A stretch of DNA of 7,665 nucleotides, from positions 1 to 7,665 of the forward strand of contig CAMTFK010000218.1 of NCBI GenBank assembly GCA_947071285.1, in the 5' to 3' direction. This DNA is from an uncultured Bacteroides sp. Lineage in GTDB: Bacteria > Bacteroidota > Bacteroidia > Bacteroidales > Bacteroidaceae. The notes below the pieces were generated by a model that did not search any database, had not been told where the DNA came from, and saw only the letters and a program-made list of their open reading frames with translations. How positions within the stretch are numbered: the stretch's first letter is position 1; each line of letters opens with the position of its first letter. Below are positions 6,578-7,665 of the stretch, piece after piece. The position numbers and the translations under genes were made by a program.

Positions 6578-6609
6578 CAAGAGTAGAATTCTTATAACAA
6601 AGAACAAGT

Positions 6610-7665
6610 ATGATTGATTTAAACCGCAAATTGCCCATCGGAATACAAACTTTCGAGAAAATCCGCAAAGGAAATTATCTGTATGTAGATAAAACCGCCC
6701 TTGTCGGAAAAATGGTGTCCACAAGCATCCCCTATTTCCTTAGCCGTCCCCGACGTTTCGGAAAAAGCCTGCTGATTTCCACTTTCGAGGCTTACTTTCT
6801 GGGACGCAAGGACTTATTCGAAGGACTAGCCATCTCACAAATGGAAGTTGACTGGCAAGTCTATCCGGTTTTTCATATTGACTTGAATGCACGCAAGTAT
6901 GATTCTCCGGCAGATCTGATAGCGATGCTCAACCAACATCTGGAAAAATGGGAAGCAATCTACGGAACCGAAAAGCAAGATCGACAACCGGAAGAACGAT
7001 TCGCCTATATTATAGAACGCGCATGTGTGCAAACCGGAAAGCAAGTAGTCGTATTAGTAGACGAATATGACAAACCTCTTTTGCAAGCTCTGGATAATCT
7101 GCCCTTGTTTGAAGAATACCGCAAAATGCTAAAAGCATTCTATGGAGTATTGAAAAGTGCTGACCGCTATCTGCGTTTCGTATTTCTGACAGGTGTTACC
7201 AAATTCTCACAAGTCAGTGTATTCAGTGATTTGAATCAACTGAATGATATCAGCATGAAACCGCCTTATGCCACCATTTGCGGCATCACCAAGCAGGAAC
7301 TGATAGATACATTCACTCCGGAATTGAATAAACTGGCCTCATACAACCGGATGACACCGGAAGATACAATCCATAAGATGACCTCACTTTACGACGGGTA
7401 TCATTTCTGTGAATATGCAGAAGGCATGTTCAATCCGTTCAGTGTATTAAATGTGTTCGATGGATATAAATTTGAGAATTACTGGTTTCAGACAGGCACT
7501 CCTACTTTCCTTGTCAAGATGCTGATGGATAGCAACTATGACCTGCGAACGCTCATTGACGGAGTGGAAGCAAACGCAGCGTCATTCAACGAGTACCGGG
7601 CAGAAAGCAGGAATCCTATTCCGCTGATTTATCAAAGCGGGTATCTGACGATTAAAGAATACGAC
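6610..7665 (+). CDS. AAA-ATPase-like protein (PD-(D/E)XK-associated family), 5' part
   Basis: The gene opens at ATG 6610 and stays open for 352 codons to the window edge, so the 3' end is missing. It belongs to the AAA-ATPase_like family (PF09820 type), common and multicopy in Bacteroides. Members usually run to about 510-580 residues and end in a DUF1703 PD-(D/E)XK nuclease-like domain. Visible features are the N-terminal LPIGIQTFEKIRKGNYLYVD (8-27, typical of the family) and a P-loop SRPRRFGKSLL (45-55), which has GKS but lacks the first Gly of the classical Walker A. A Walker B VVVLVDEYDKPLL (146-158, Asp151 and Glu152), FLTGVTKFS (192-200) in the sensor position, YDGYHF (261-266), and YQSGYLTI (341-348) at the hinge before the nuclease-like region complete the set. 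The molecular role is unknown; defence and mobile-element links have been proposed for related ATPase-nuclease fusions. The gene is divergent from topB with its own -7 element, and AAAGAACAAG just upstream of the start is a weak ribosome-binding site. Confidence 0.88.
   Translation, partial: MIDLNRKLPIGIQTFEKIRKGNYLYVDKTALVGKMVSTSIPYFLSRPRRFGKSLLISTFEAYFLGRKDLFEGLAISQMEVDWQVYPVFHIDLNARKYDSPADLIAMLNQHLEKWEAIYGTEKQDRQPEERFAYIIERACVQTGKQVVVLVDEYDKPLLQALDNLPLFEEYRKMLKAFYGVLKSADRYLRFVFLTGVTKFSQVSVFSDLNQLNDISMKPPYATICGITKQELIDTFTPELNKLASYNRMTPEDTIHKMTSLYDGYHFCEYAEGMFNPFSVLNVFDGYKFENYWFQTGTPTFLVKMLMDSNYDLRTLIDGVEANAASFNEYRAESRNPIPLIYQSGYLTIKEYD

Overview
The window looks like chromosomal DNA of a gut Bacteroides. 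The evidence is the AT-leaning composition, weak Shine-Dalgarno sequences, promoters with the Bacteroides -7 element TAnnTTTG, and proteins of recognisably Bacteroides type. The species cannot be fixed from this window alone.

Layout, left to right. (1) The 3' end of an M20-family dipeptidase (+, 1-638) runs into a strong nested hairpin at 671-735. The hairpin has A/U-rich flanks on both sides, so it can terminate this gene and the convergent next one. (2) A secreted choloylglycine-hydrolase-family enzyme (-, 752-1810), probably a bile salt hydrolase, has its nucleophilic Cys directly after the signal peptide. (3) A gap of about 350 bp holds a small plus-strand gene of 42 codons (2007-2135). 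It encodes only the signature core of the formylglycine-generating-enzyme/SUMF1 fold. (4) A 678-residue membrane protein (-, 2163-4199) has two transmembrane segments around a CASTOR/POLLUX-like pore motif, two TrkA-N/RCK-type Rossmann domains and a C-terminal RyR (ryanodine receptor repeat) domain. It has its own consensus promoter. (5) DNA topoisomerase III (-, 4309-6486) carries a lysine-rich tail and a four-cysteine zinc finger. Its TOPRIM acidic motif lacks the second Asp. (6) A 123-bp divergent promoter region follows. (7) The 5' two thirds or so of an AAA-ATPase-like gene (+, 6610 to the window end) closes the window; this family usually continues into a PD-(D/E)XK nuclease-like domain.

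These genes do not form one pathway. Each full-length gene appears to be its own transcription unit: bile-salt or amide hydrolysis outside the cytoplasmic membrane, a ligand-gated ion channel candidate, DNA topology, and an AAA ATPase of unknown role. The items most worth following up are the channel-RCK-RyR fusion, the orphan 42-residue SUMF1-core protein, and the altered metal-binding motif of the topoisomerase. No tRNA, rRNA, CRISPR array, insertion sequence or integration site was seen.
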